Below are positions 35,057-43,964 of a stretch of DNA of 64,000 bases, in pieces. The stretch is from Actinocatenispora sp036503555. GTDB taxonomy: Bacteria > Actinomycetota > Actinomycetes > Mycobacteriales > Micromonosporaceae. The DNA lies in the NCBI GenBank assembly GCA_036503555.1, contig DASXWQ010000012.1, positions 1 to 64,000 of the forward strand, read 5' to 3'. Under the pieces are notes generated by a model. It was not told the DNA's origin, ran no database searches, and was given only the letters and a program-made list of their open reading frames with translations. The position numbers and the translations under genes are program-made. Position 1 is the stretch's first letter. Each line of letters opens with the position of its first letter.

Positions 35057-35086
35057 TTGCCCCAGGTAGGCACCGGCGACTACGCT
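35057..35086 (+). promoter_or_regulatory. Candidate rho promoter
   Basis: TTGCCC, 18-bp spacer, TACGCT. Start expected near 35093, giving a long untranslated leader. Confidence 0.4.
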
Positions 35087-35281
35087 CAACGGTGGTACAG
35101 CCGCCCGTCGCGCTCTCCCCGGGCAAGTGCTCCCCCAAGGACCGCGTTCTTTGCCGGCAGCGCGTCTGTGCAGATCGACGCATCTGAGCAGGCCATGTCG
35201 CAACGGATTCCGCTCCGGTCGGGGTTGGGCTTTCCTTGAAGAGGCGACTTCCCACGGTGAGGGCTTCCAGGAAACAGGTTC

Positions 35282-35323
35282 CACTTTCTGAGAAGACAGG
35301 GCTCACTTCTGAGAAGACGGGCT
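35282..35323 (+). repeat. Direct repeat in the rho leader
   Basis: Two units around the core TTCTGAGAAGAC, at 35282-35303 and 35304-35323. They differ by one inserted T and one inserted A. Confidence 0.8.
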
Positions 35324-35622
35324 TCGCCAGAGACGGTTACCCAGCAAAGGCGGTGCTTTCCAACGGCGATGCCGGCAGGCGTGTACCGGCCGCGGTCCGA
35401 TGCTGGATCCCTGCTGTGGGAACGGGTTGCGAGCGGTCGGTCCGGCACGGTGGCGTCGCCACCGGGCGGGTCACGTTTCGACGGCCGGTGTGAAGTGACC
35501 ACGTGCACGCGGGTCACCAGGCAGTACCAGACCCTCGACGCCAGCGACGAGGGTGCACCCGAGGTTCGGCGTTCGTGTGTGACCGGCGCCGAGATCTCGG
35601 TCAGAACGAGGGAAGGAATCCA

Positions 35623-37572
35623 TTGAGCGACACCACCGACCTGAAGTCGGGATCGCCCGACGCCGGTGCGACCGCCGACGAGGCGACCACCGGTACGGCC
35701 CGGCGCCGGCGCTCCGGCACCGGCCTGTCGGCGATGCTCCTGTCGGAGCTGCAGACCCTGGCTTCGTCGCTCGGCATATCGGGTACCGGCCGGATGCGCA
35801 AGGGCGAGCTGATCGCCGCCATCCAGGAGAAGCAGGGCGGCGGACAGGCCGCCGAGGGACGCGTGCCGCGACAGGCGGAGCGGCCCCAGACTCCCGCCGA
35901 GCAGCCCGAATCGACCGCCCGGTCCGAGGGCTCGCAGCAGGAGCTGCCCGGTACCGACGCGCAGGCGTCCGGCGGCCGTGGCCGCCAGCGGGCGACGCGC
36001 CAGGCCGGCGCGCCCGACGCCCGCGCCGCGCAGGCCGAGTCGAGCCAGTCGGAGTCGAGCCAGTCGGAGCCGCGCCAGTCGGACCAGCGCCAGTCGGAGC
36101 CGCGTGAGCGCGGCGAGCGCGCGGAGTCCGCGCGCGGCGACCGGTCCGAGCGCGGTGAGCGGGACCGTGGCGACCGCAGCGAGCGCGGCGGCAACGACCG
36201 TCCGCGCGGCGACCGGCACGGCAGCGACCGTCCCAACGACCGGGACCGTGGCGACCGGGACCGTGGCGGCAACGACCGCAACGACCGGGGTGGCGACCGC
36301 GGTGGCAACCGGCACGACGACGACGGCGAGGGCGGCGGACGCCGGCGCGGTCGCCGGTTCCGGGACCGTCGGCGCGGCAGCGGCAGCGGCAGCGGGAACC
36401 GCGAGCGTGGTAACGAGAACGAGCCGGCCGTGGCCGATGACGACGTCCTGCTGCCGGTCGCCGGCATCGTCGACATCCTGGACAACTACGCGTTCATCCG
36501 GACGACCGGCTACCTCGCCGGCGCCAACGACGTGTACGTGTCGATGTCCCAGATCCGCAAGTACGGCCTGCGCCGCGGTGACGCGGTGACCGGCGCGGTA
36601 CGCCAGCCCCGCGAGGGCGAGCAGCGGCGGGACAAGTACAACCCGCTGGTGCGGCTGGACACGATCAACGGGATGGACCCCGAGGAAGCGAAGCGGCGTC
36701 CGGAGTTCTACAAGCTCACCCCGCTGTACCCGCAGGAGCGGTTGCGGCTGGAGACCGAGCCGAACATCTTCGCCACCCGCATCATCGACCTGATCCAGCC
36801 CATCGGTAAGGGCCAGCGCGCGCTGATCGTGGCGCCGCCGAAGGCCGGCAAGACCACCGTGCTGCAGCAGATCGCCAACGGCATCACCAGCAACAACCCG
36901 GAAGTGTTGTTGATGGTGGTGCTCGTGGACGAGCGGCCGGAAGAGGTCACCGACATGCAGCGGTCGGTGAAGGGCGAGGTCATCGCGGCCACGTTCGACC
37001 GGCCGCCGGCGGACCACACGACGCTGGCCGAGCTGTCCATCGAGCGCGCGAAGCGGATGGTCGAGCTGGGGCACGACGTGGTCGTGATGCTCGACTCGAT
37101 CACCCGGCTCGGCCGGTCGTACAACCTGGCGGCGCCGGCGTCCGGCCGGATCATGTCCGGTGGTATCGACTCGACCGCGCTGTACCCGCCGAAGCGGTTC
37201 CTCGGCGCGGCCCGCAACATCGAGAACGGCGGGTCGCTCACGATCATCGCGACGGCGCTGGTCGAGACCGGTTCGGTGATGGACACGGTGATCTTCGAGG
37301 AGTTCAAGGCCACCGGCAACGCCGAGCTCAAGCTGGACCGCAAGATCGCCGACAAGCGGATCTTCCCCGCCGTCGACGTGAACGCCTCCAGCACCCGCCG
37401 CGAGGAGATCCTCCTCGCGCCGGACGAGCTGGCGATCGTGCACAAGCTGCGCCGGGTGCTGCACGCGCTCGACCCGAACCAGGCCATCGACCTTCTTCTG
37501 GACCAGATGAAGAAGACGAAGACCAACACCGAGTTCCTGCTCCAGATCGCGAAGTCCACGCCGGGCGAGTAG
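35623..37572 (+). CDS. rho: Transcription termination factor Rho
   Basis: Hexameric RNA helicase ending transcription. 649 residues, much longer than the about 420 of E. coli. Residues about 35-75 form the SAP-like Rho N-domain (LSAMLLSELQTLASSLGI). Residues about 85-270 are an Arg/Asp/Gly/Glu-rich low-complexity insertion (RDRGDRD-type repeats), common in actinobacteria and able to bind RNA. The cold-shock RNA-binding fold follows. Walker A PPKAGKTT is at 405-412; DERPEEV and the Q-loop YNLAAPASGR come later. TTG 35623 is the start, with GGAAGG seven bases upstream. A textbook intrinsic terminator follows. Confidence 0.97.
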   Translation: MSDTTDLKSGSPDAGATADEATTGTARRRRSGTGLSAMLLSELQTLASSLGISGTGRMRKGELIAAIQEKQGGGQAAEGRVPRQAERPQTPAEQPESTARSEGSQQELPGTDAQASGGRGRQRATRQAGAPDARAAQAESSQSESSQSEPRQSDQRQSEPRERGERAESARGDRSERGERDRGDRSERGGNDRPRGDRHGSDRPNDRDRGDRDRGGNDRNDRGGDRGGNRHDDDGEGGGRRRGRRFRDRRRGSGSGSGNRERGNENEPAVADDDVLLPVAGIVDILDNYAFIRTTGYLAGANDVYVSMSQIRKYGLRRGDAVTGAVRQPREGEQRRDKYNPLVRLDTINGMDPEEAKRRPEFYKLTPLYPQERLRLETEPNIFATRIIDLIQPIGKGQRALIVAPPKAGKTTVLQQIANGITSNNPEVLLMVVLVDERPEEVTDMQRSVKGEVIAATFDRPPADHTTLAELSIERAKRMVELGHDVVVMLDSITRLGRSYNLAAPASGRIMSGGIDSTALYPPKRFLGAARNIENGGSLTIIATALVETGSVMDTVIFEEFKATGNAELKLDRKIADKRIFPAVDVNASSTRREEILLAPDELAIVHKLRRVLHALDPNQAIDLLLDQMKKTKTNTEFLLQIAKSTPGE

Positions 37573-37589
37573 TCCACGGCCGGTACGAA

Positions 37590-37620
37590 CAGGGCGGTCC
37601 GCCATCGGCGGACCGCCCTG
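37590..37620 (+). terminator. Intrinsic terminator of rho
   Basis: 14-bp perfect arms CAGGGCGGTCCGCC / GGCGGACCGCCCTG, 3-base loop ATC, followed by TTTCGTC. It begins 17 bp after the stop codon. Confidence 0.92.
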
Positions 37621-37794
37621 TTTCGTCGGTGCGGATCGCCCCATCTGGGCACCGCGCTGAGAGCCGCCATGACCGCACGACCGGGCGAACCTGCCGACCC
37701 CCGTCGGCCCGGCGCGGAGTGGTTCGGGTGGGCTGCGCCACCCGTACGCGGTAACCGGGTACCCGGGGTGCGCCGGCTCGGGCAGGCTGGCGCC

Positions 37795-38724
37795 ATGGGT
37801 GGTCTGTTGGCGGCGCGGTCGGAGGATGTGGCGGCTCGGGGCGGTACGCCGGGGCGAGTCGCGCGTACCGCGATCGGCTCGGTCCCGCCGTCTGGCCTGA
37901 TCCTGCTCGGCATCGTGTCGGTGCAGGTGGGCGCGGCGCTGGCGAAGAACCTGTTCGGGGTGTTCCCACCGACGGCCGTGGTTTCGGTACGGCTGGTCAC
38001 CGCGGCGCTGGTCCTCGTCGCCGTGGTACGGCCGCGGTTGCGCGGCCACAGCCGTACGGACTGGGCGGTCGTGGGGGCGCTGGGTCTCACGTTCGCGGTG
38101 ATGAACTCGGCGATCTACCAGTCGATGGCGCGGATCCCGCTGGGTGTGGCGGTGACCGTGGAGTTCCTGGGCCCGCTCGCGGTGGCGGTCGCCGGGTCCC
38201 GCCGGATACGCGACGTGTTGTGGGTGCTGCTGGCCGGTGGTGGCGTGGTGCTGCTGGCGCGGGGCGGCGGTGGGGTGGACGCGATCGGCGTCGGTTGGGC
38301 GTTGCTGGCCGCCGCGGCGTGGGCGTCGTACATCCTGTTGAGCAAGGCGACGGGCGGACGGTTCCCGGGTTCGTCGGGGCTGGCGCTGGCGATGGCGGTC
38401 GGTGCGGTGCTCGCCGCGCCGGTGGGTGTCGCGCAGGGCGGTGCCGGGCTTCTGTCGCCGGAGTTGCTGGTGTTCGGCGCGGCGGCCGGCCTGCTGTCCT
38501 CCGCGATCCCGTACGCGCTGGAGATGGAGGCGCTGCGCCGGATGAAGGCCAGCGTGTTCAGCATCCTGATGAGCGTCGAGCCGGCGGTGGCGGCGCTGGT
38601 GGGCATGGTGGTGCTGGGCGAGATCCTGGGCGTACGCCAGTGGGTGGCGATCGGCTGCGTGATCGTGGCGAGCGTGGGCGCGACGCGCGGTGCGCGCCGT
38701 CCGCCGGAGGTACCCGAGGCGTGA
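37795..38724 (+). CDS. EamA-family exporter (RhtA/YdcZ-like amino-acid exporter type)
   Basis: A 309-residue ten-helix DMT-superfamily protein. The two EamA halves are clear (VQVGAALAKNLFGVFPPTAVVSVRL, then GVGWALLAAAAWASYILLSKATGG). It resembles threonine/homoserine exporters of the RhtA type (NSAIYQSMARIPLGVAVTVEF, ALEMEALRRMKASVFSILMSVEPAVAALVG). It sits close to the threonine genes, which fits amino-acid export, but that is inference. ATG 37795 is chosen as the first start compatible with the family; its ribosome site is weak. Its 3' end is tandemly duplicated past the stop. Confidence 0.87.
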   Translation: MGGLLAARSEDVAARGGTPGRVARTAIGSVPPSGLILLGIVSVQVGAALAKNLFGVFPPTAVVSVRLVTAALVLVAVVRPRLRGHSRTDWAVVGALGLTFAVMNSAIYQSMARIPLGVAVTVEFLGPLAVAVAGSRRIRDVLWVLLAGGGVVLLARGGGGVDAIGVGWALLAAAAWASYILLSKATGGRFPGSSGLALAMAVGAVLAAPVGVAQGGAGLLSPELLVFGAAAGLLSSAIPYALEMEALRRMKASVFSILMSVEPAVAALVGMVVLGEILGVRQWVAIGCVIVASVGATRGARRPPEVPEA

Positions 38725-38772
38725 GGCGGGTGTAGCGCGCGCCGTCCGCCGGAGGTGCCCGAGGCGTGAGGC
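38692..38772 (+). repeat. 45-bp-period tandem duplication over the EamA stop codon
   Basis: Copies 38692-38727 and 38737-38772 agree at 35 of 36 positions. The first includes the last residues RRPPEVPEA and the stop; the second repeats them outside the gene. Confidence 0.95.
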
Positions 38773-38924
38773 CGGCCGCGCGGCGGGCGGGATGTCGGGA
38801 AGGCCGGATCACGCCGGCCGGAGGCCATGAAGTTATCTTCCGATTCATGGTTGAGTCTTGTAAGAAGTAACCTCCTGCGGTTGACTGCGGGTGCTTTCCC
38901 CTGCCCCCGTCCCGGGAGGACACC

Positions 38925-41900
38925 GTGCGTCTACAGAGGCTGACGGTCGTGCTGGGGGTGACGTCGGTCCTCGCGTTCGGCCTGGCGGCACCCGGCTTCG
39001 GCGCGCCGGACGCGGCTCCCCACGCGAGTACCGCGGCGCCCACGTCGATCGAGATCAACCGGACGACCCGGCCGGTCGCCCCCGGCGTGACGTTGAGTTC
39101 GTTCGACCGGTACGAGACCGGCGGCTGGCTCCGCGCGCAGTCGCTGTCGGTGGACCTGTCCGGCGGCAACGGCGTCGACTACCTGTCCGCCGATCCGGTC
39201 GCGAACGACCAGCCGATCAGTACGCAGGTCAAGGCGCGGCCGCGGGCGGTGGCCGCGATCAACGGCGACTTCTTCGACATCAACGACACCGGCGCCCCGG
39301 AGGGCGTCGGTGTCTCCGACGGCAACCTCGTCAAGTCGCCCAACGACGGCACGAACAACGCCGTGTCGATCGACCCGGCGGGTGCCGGCCGCATCCTCCA
39401 GATGTACTTCGACGGCACGGTGACGCTGCCCTCGGGTACGCGGAAACTGGCGCAGTACAACGGAACCCGGGTCGGCAAGGACGGGATCGGGGAGTACACG
39501 ACGGCGTGGGGGACCATGTCGCGGGCGCGGCCGGTGCAGGGCGCGACCGACACCGCGGAGGTGACCGTCCACGATGGACACGTCTCCGTGGCCGCGGGTA
39601 CGCCGGCGGGCGGCGCGATCGCCAAGGGCGACTACGTGCTGGTCGGCCGGGAGGCCGGGGCGGCGGCCCTGCGCGGGCTGGCGGTCGGCGACGCGGTGTC
39701 CGTCGCGTACGCGCCGCGGACCAGTGACGGGTCACGCGTGCGTACCGCGATCGGGGCGAACCAGTTGCTGGTCGTGGACGGCGCGGTGCAGACGCCGGCC
39801 GACGACGGGCTCGCGGCCCGGTCCGCGGTCGGGTTCAGCAAGGACGGCTCCCGGATGTACCTGCTGACGGTGGACGGGAAGCAGACCGACAGCGTGGGCA
39901 TCACCGTGCCGGAGATGGCGCGGATGATGGCCGAGATGGGCGCGTACAACGCGGTCAACATCGACGGCGGCGGCTCGTCGACGCTGCTGGCGCGGCAGCC
40001 CGGCACCGACACGCTGGCGATGGAGAACAGCCCGTCGGACGGCTCGGAGCGGCCCGTCGCGAACGGGCTCGCGGTCACCGCGCCGGCCGGATCCGGGAAA
40101 CTGCGGGGATTCTGGGTCGCCACGAAGGCGGACGCCGAGTCCGCGCCGACGGTGGACGCGCGTCCCGGCGGCCACCCGGACCGGGTGTTCCCGGGCCTGA
40201 CGCGCGGCCTGTCCGCCACCGGGTACGACGAGACGTACGGCCCCGCCGCCGGTACCCCGTCCTGGTTGACGTCCGACGGCCGGGTCGGCACGGTGGACCG
40301 CGCCGGCGTCTTCCACGCCCGCGGTACGGGCACGGTGACGGTCACCGCGCACCGGGGTACGGCTCGGGGAAGGACCACGCTGACGGTGTTGGGTCAACTG
40401 CAACGGATCGGCGTCGACACCGCCCGGGTCGGCCTGTCGAACGGCGACGCGACGGGACACTTCGGCATCGTCGGGTACGACGCGTCGGGCTTCACCGCGC
40501 CGATCGAGCCGTCCGACGTGTCGCTCGACTACGACCGCTCGCTGCTGAGCGTCGGTACGGACGCGAACGGCAACTTCACCGTCAAGGCGCGCAAGGACTC
40601 GGGTGCCACCCTGGTCACCGTCCACGTTGGACGGTACGAGACGCAGGTCCCGGTGACGGTCGGGCTGACCGACCAGGCCGTCGCGACGTTCGACGACGCG
40701 GCGCAGTGGACGTTCACCGCGGCCCGCGCCACCGGATCCGCCACCGCCGGCGACGGGCACACCGGCACCGGCCTCGCCCTGTCGTACGACTTCACGCAGT
40801 CGACCGCGACCCGCGCCGCGTACGCCAGCCCGCCGAAGCCGATCACGGTGCCGGGCCAGCCGCAGGCGTTCGGGATGTGGTTGTACGGCAACGGACACGG
40901 CGAATGGCCCACCCTGGACTTCGTCGACGCGGCGGGCACGCACCAGCTGCTGCGCGGCGACTACATGACCTGGACGGGCTGGAAGTACGTCGAGATGGCG
41001 GTGCCGGCGGGTGTGTCGTATCCGTTGACGTTGAGCCGTTTCTACGTGGCGGAGACCCGCGCGGACACCAAGTACCAGGGCGCGCTGGTGCTGGACGACC
41101 TGGTGGCGAAGGTACCGCCGACGGTGGACGCCCCGGCCGCGCCGACGGTGCGCGACCCGGTCGTCATCTCTAACGGCACGCTCGCCGGGCGGAACTGGCG
41201 GTTCGCGGTGATGTCCGACGCGCAGTTCGTGGCCCGCGACCCGGACTCGGACATCGTCGCGTCGGCCCGCCGTACGCTGCGCGAGATCCGCGCCGCGAAG
41301 CCGGACTTCCTCATCATCGACGGGGATCTCGTCGACGAGGGCTCGGCCGCGGACCTGACGTTCGCGCACCAGATCCTGACCGAGGAGCTGGGCGACGCGG
41401 TGCCCTGGTACTACGTGCCCGGCAACCACGAGGTGATGGGCGGGTCGATCGCCACGTTCACGGCGGAGTTCGGTGCGGCGCAACGGGTCTTCGACCACAA
41501 GGGCACCAGGTTCGTCACGCTCGACACGTCCAGCCTGACGTTGCGCGGCGGCGGCCTGGACCAGATCGCCCTGCTGCGTAGGACACTGGACGGCGCGGCG
41601 AAGGACAGGTCGGTCAACTCGGTGATGCTGGTGGAGCACGTACCGCCGCGCGACCCGACGCCGCAGCAGGGCAGCCAGCTCGGCGACCGCAAGGAGGCGG
41701 AGCTGGTCGAGTCGTGGCTCGCCGACTTCGGCCGGAAGACGGGCAAGGGCGTCGGGTTCGTGTCCGGCCACGTGGGTGTGTTTCACGCGTCCCATGTGGA
41801 CGGTGTGCCGTACGTCGTCAACGGCAACTCCGGCAAGAACCCCGCCGCGCCGGCCGACCAGGGCGGCTTCGTCGGCTGGACCGAGTTCGGCGTGAACCCG

Positions 41901-42266
41901 GTGAGCGCGCACGAGCAGGCGGACCGACGCGCCCACCCGTACGGTGCGCCGTCCGACTGGCTCGCCGCCCGCATCCGGCCGCAGACCGACACCGTCACGA
42001 TCACCGCCCCCGCCACCCTGTCCGTCGGTACCCGCGGCACGGCGACGGCCACGCTCACCCAGCAGGGGCGCGACGTGCCGGTGGCGTACCCGGTGAGCGC
42101 CGACTGGTCGGGCTCGTCCGGGGTGGCGTTCGGCGGCGGCGGGCACGGCGCGGTGGTGCGGTTCGACCCGGTCTCGCGGACGCTGACCGCGCTGCGCCGG
42201 GGTACCGCGACGCTCGTGGTCGACGTCAACGGGGTACGCCAGCGCGCCACGGTCACCGTCCGCTGA
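38925..42266 (+). CDS. Secreted phosphodiester glycosidase / metallophosphoesterase fusion
   Basis: A 1113-residue exported protein starting at GTG 38925 with signal peptide RLQRLTVVLGVTSVLAFGLA. Residues about 90-390 are a phosphodiester-glycosidase (NAGPA/DUF2233) domain: VAAINGDFFDIND and NIDGGGSSTLLAR. Beta-rich, BIG-like regions follow (GTGTVTVTAHRG). Residues about 765-990 are a calcineurin-like phosphoesterase: VMSDAQFVA, IIDGDLVDEG, YVPGNHEVMGG, FVSGHVGVFHA. The first motif has Gln where most have His. The two activities would split a sugar-phosphodiester and then remove phosphate, plausibly on a cell-wall polymer. It contains two GTCCA-N3-TGGAC copies. Confidence 0.9.
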   Translation: MRLQRLTVVLGVTSVLAFGLAAPGFGAPDAAPHASTAAPTSIEINRTTRPVAPGVTLSSFDRYETGGWLRAQSLSVDLSGGNGVDYLSADPVANDQPISTQVKARPRAVAAINGDFFDINDTGAPEGVGVSDGNLVKSPNDGTNNAVSIDPAGAGRILQMYFDGTVTLPSGTRKLAQYNGTRVGKDGIGEYTTAWGTMSRARPVQGATDTAEVTVHDGHVSVAAGTPAGGAIAKGDYVLVGREAGAAALRGLAVGDAVSVAYAPRTSDGSRVRTAIGANQLLVVDGAVQTPADDGLAARSAVGFSKDGSRMYLLTVDGKQTDSVGITVPEMARMMAEMGAYNAVNIDGGGSSTLLARQPGTDTLAMENSPSDGSERPVANGLAVTAPAGSGKLRGFWVATKADAESAPTVDARPGGHPDRVFPGLTRGLSATGYDETYGPAAGTPSWLTSDGRVGTVDRAGVFHARGTGTVTVTAHRGTARGRTTLTVLGQLQRIGVDTARVGLSNGDATGHFGIVGYDASGFTAPIEPSDVSLDYDRSLLSVGTDANGNFTVKARKDSGATLVTVHVGRYETQVPVTVGLTDQAVATFDDAAQWTFTAARATGSATAGDGHTGTGLALSYDFTQSTATRAAYASPPKPITVPGQPQAFGMWLYGNGHGEWPTLDFVDAAGTHQLLRGDYMTWTGWKYVEMAVPAGVSYPLTLSRFYVAETRADTKYQGALVLDDLVAKVPPTVDAPAAPTVRDPVVISNGTLAGRNWRFAVMSDAQFVARDPDSDIVASARRTLREIRAAKPDFLIIDGDLVDEGSAADLTFAHQILTEELGDAVPWYYVPGNHEVMGGSIATFTAEFGAAQRVFDHKGTRFVTLDTSSLTLRGGGLDQIALLRRTLDGAAKDRSVNSVMLVEHVPPRDPTPQQGSQLGDRKEAELVESWLADFGRKTGKGVGFVSGHVGVFHASHVDGVPYVVNGNSGKNPAAPADQGGFVGWTEFGVNPVSAHEQADRRAHPYGAPSDWLAARIRPQTDTVTITAPATLSVGTRGTATATLTQQGRDVPVAYPVSADWSGSSGVAFGGGGHGAVVRFDPVSRTLTALRRGTATLVVDVNGVRQRATVTVR
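39567..39579. repeat. GTCCA-N3-TGGAC palindrome, copy 6
   Basis: GTCCACGATGGAC in the phosphodiester glycosidase gene. In frame Val-His-Asp-Gly uses GAT and GGA, both rare here. Confidence 0.75.
40620..40632. repeat. GTCCA-N3-TGGAC palindrome, copy 7
   Basis: GTCCACGTTGGAC in the same gene. Arms extend to 8 bp (ACCGTCCA / TGGACGGT). In frame it uses rare GTT and GGA. Confidence 0.8.
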
Positions 42267-42492
42267 GCGGCGACGAACCGCGCCGTACCAGTGGGTATGG
42301 CGCGGCTCGTCCGGATTCATCCCGATGGTAAGGACCGGTTTCCCGGTTCGGGCATAACAACGACGAGGGCTGCGTTACCCAGGCAGTGTGTCGCGTCGAG
42401 CGCGTGCCACACTGGTACGACGGTTCGAGGTTCCGGTTCACGTCCGGCGGCCCACGCCAGGCGACCCGGCGGCCTACAAGGAGAGGACCCCG

Positions 42493-42735
42493 ATGAAGAG
42501 TGGCATCCACCCGCAGTACCAGGTGACTCATGTGACCTGTTCCTGTGGCAACGCTTTCGACACCCGCAGCACCGCGTCGTCCGGCTCGATCCACGTCGAG
42601 ACCTGCAACGTCTGCCACCCGTTCTACACGGGCAAGCAGCGCATCCTGGACACCGGTGGCCGGGTCGCGAAGTTCCAGCAGAAGTACGCCAAGGCCCAGG
42701 CCGCGAAGGCCGCCAAGGCCCAGGCCGGCAAGTAG
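42493..42735 (+). CDS. rpmE: 50S ribosomal protein L31 (zinc-binding form)
   Basis: An 80-residue large-subunit ribosomal protein. Cys16, Cys18, Cys37 and Cys40 (VTCSCGNAF, ETCNVCHPFYTGKQ) make the zinc-dependent C+ form. The basic Ala/Lys-rich C-terminus ends AKAQAGK. AAGGAGAGG lies seven bases before ATG 42493. A large hairpin separates it from prfA. No second, Cys-less copy (used in zinc starvation) is in the window. Confidence 0.97.
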   Translation: MKSGIHPQYQVTHVTCSCGNAFDTRSTASSGSIHVETCNVCHPFYTGKQRILDTGGRVAKFQQKYAKAQAAKAAKAQAGK

Positions 42736-42743
42736 CGAACCCG

Positions 42744-42794
42744 ACGGCGCTCGTCGCCCCGGTCCGTCACGGACCGGGCGGCGGGCGCCGTTTC
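42744..42794 (+). terminator. Hairpin between rpmE and prfA
   Basis: Core CCCGGTCCGT/ACGGACCGGG (42758-42767, 42769-42778) inside outer arms ACGGCGC (42744-42750)/GCGCCGT (42785-42791), followed by TTCGTC. Starts 9 bp after the stop. Could be a terminator or an attenuator before prfA. Confidence 0.75.
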
Positions 42795-42825
42795 GTCTGC
42801 CCGTACCGCGACAGGGAGGTTGGCG

Positions 42826-43914
42826 ATGCAGTCAGACAGGCTCACCGCACTGCGCGCCGAGTACGGCGAGCTGGAGCAGCGGCTGGCCGACCCGGCGCTG
42901 CACGCGAATCCCGCCGAGGCGCGCCGCGTCGGCCGGCGGTACGCGGAGCTCGGGCCGCTCGTGAAGACCGCGCTGGAGCTGGACGCCGCGCGCGCCGACC
43001 TGGCCGCGGCGACCGAGCTGGCCACCGAGGACTCCTCGTTCGCGGCCGAGGTGGACACGCTGGCCACGATCGTGCCGAAGCTGGAGGAGCGGCTCGCCGA
43101 GCTGCTCGCGCCGCGCGACCCCTCGGACGGCAAGGACGTCATCCTGGAGATCAAGGCCGGTGAGGGCGGCGACGAGTCGGCGCTGTTCGCCGGCGACCTG
43201 CTCCGCATGTACCTGCGGTACGCCGAGCGGCACGGCTGGCTCGCCGAGGTGATCGACTCCGAGGAGACCGATCTCGGCGGGTACAAGGACATCTCGGTCG
43301 CGATCAAGACCAAGGGCATCCCCGAGGGCGGCATCGGCGTCTGGGCCCGGCTGAAGTTCGAGGGCGGCGTGCACCGCGTGCAGCGGGTACCGGTGACCGA
43401 GTCGCAGGGGCGCATCCACACCTCGGCGGCCGGCGTACTCGTGCTGCCGGAGGCCGAGGAGGTCGACGTCACCGTCGACCCGAACGACCTGCGCATCGAC
43501 GTGTACCGCTCGTCCGGTCCCGGCGGCCAGTCCGTCAACACCACCGACTCCGCCGTACGCATCACGCACCTGCCCACCGGCATCGTGGTGTCCTGCCAGA
43601 ACGAGAAGTCCCAGCTCCAGAACAAGGAGCAGGCGATGCGCATCCTGCGCGCCCGGCTGCTCGCGGTCGCCCAGGAGGAGGCCGACGCCGCCGCCTCCGA
43701 CGCCCGCCGCTCCCAGGTACGCACCGTCGACCGCTCCGAGCGCATCCGGACGTACAACTTCCCGCAGAACCGGATCACCGACCACCGCATCGGCTTCACC
43801 GCGTACAACCTCGACCAGGTGCTCGACGGCGACCTCGACGCGGTACTCGACGCGCTGTCCGAGGCCGACCGCGCCGCCCGGCTGGCCGGCGAGGAGCACC
43901 TGAGCCGGCAGTGA
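42826..43914 (+). CDS. prfA: Peptide chain release factor 1
   Basis: Recognises UAA and UAG stop codons and triggers peptide release. 362 residues. The GGQ motif is at 233-235 (SSGPGGQSVNTTDSAVRITHLPTG), and the anticodon-tripeptide loop lies upstream (HRVQRVPVTESQGRIHTS). ATG 42826 is 5 bases after GGGAGGT; TTG 42820 is a less likely start. Its methyltransferase prmC lies 3 kb downstream. It converges with the MFS gene across a shared terminator. Confidence 0.96.
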   Translation: MQSDRLTALRAEYGELEQRLADPALHANPAEARRVGRRYAELGPLVKTALELDAARADLAAATELATEDSSFAAEVDTLATIVPKLEERLAELLAPRDPSDGKDVILEIKAGEGGDESALFAGDLLRMYLRYAERHGWLAEVIDSEETDLGGYKDISVAIKTKGIPEGGIGVWARLKFEGGVHRVQRVPVTESQGRIHTSAAGVLVLPEAEEVDVTVDPNDLRIDVYRSSGPGGQSVNTTDSAVRITHLPTGIVVSCQNEKSQLQNKEQAMRILRARLLAVAQEEADAAASDARRSQVRTVDRSERIRTYNFPQNRITDHRIGFTAYNLDQVLDGDLDAVLDALSEADRAARLAGEEHLSRQ

Positions 43915-43915
43915 C

Positions 43916-43949
43916 GTGTCGCCCCGGACGGACCCGCCCGGGGCGACAC
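43916..43949. terminator. Bidirectional terminator, prfA / MFS
   Basis: 12-bp perfect arms GTGTCGCCCCGG / CCGGGGCGACAC around a 10-base loop, right after the prfA stop and 15 bp from the MFS stop. Confidence 0.8.
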
Positions 43950-43964
43950 GGTGTGGCTGGCCGT

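Larger units (their letters stand above)
34912..35622 (+). other. 711-bp thrB-rho intergenic region (long rho leader)
   Basis: No convincing gene. A sigma-70-like promoter TTGCCC (35057-35062), 18 bp, TACGCT (35081-35086) would give a leader of about 530 nt before rho. The leader is less GC-rich than its surroundings and carries a 20-bp direct repeat (35282-35303, 35304-35323). An open frame at 35236-35493 has no ribosome site and gives a composition unlike proteins here. Rho genes are often controlled by termination inside their own leader, so an autoregulatory leader is likely, though not shown. Confidence 0.5.

Noticed and set aside
35236..35493. 85-codon frame in the rho leader
   Set aside because: Its repeated SEKTG comes from the direct repeat; no ribosome site; codon third positions are not GC-biased.
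35086..38049. A 987-codon frame antisense to rho
   Set aside because: Covers a leader, rho and a terminator; low complexity and no family features.
39732..42320. An 862-codon frame antisense to the phosphodiester glycosidase
   Set aside because: Same shadow effect; the sense protein has two recognisable domains.
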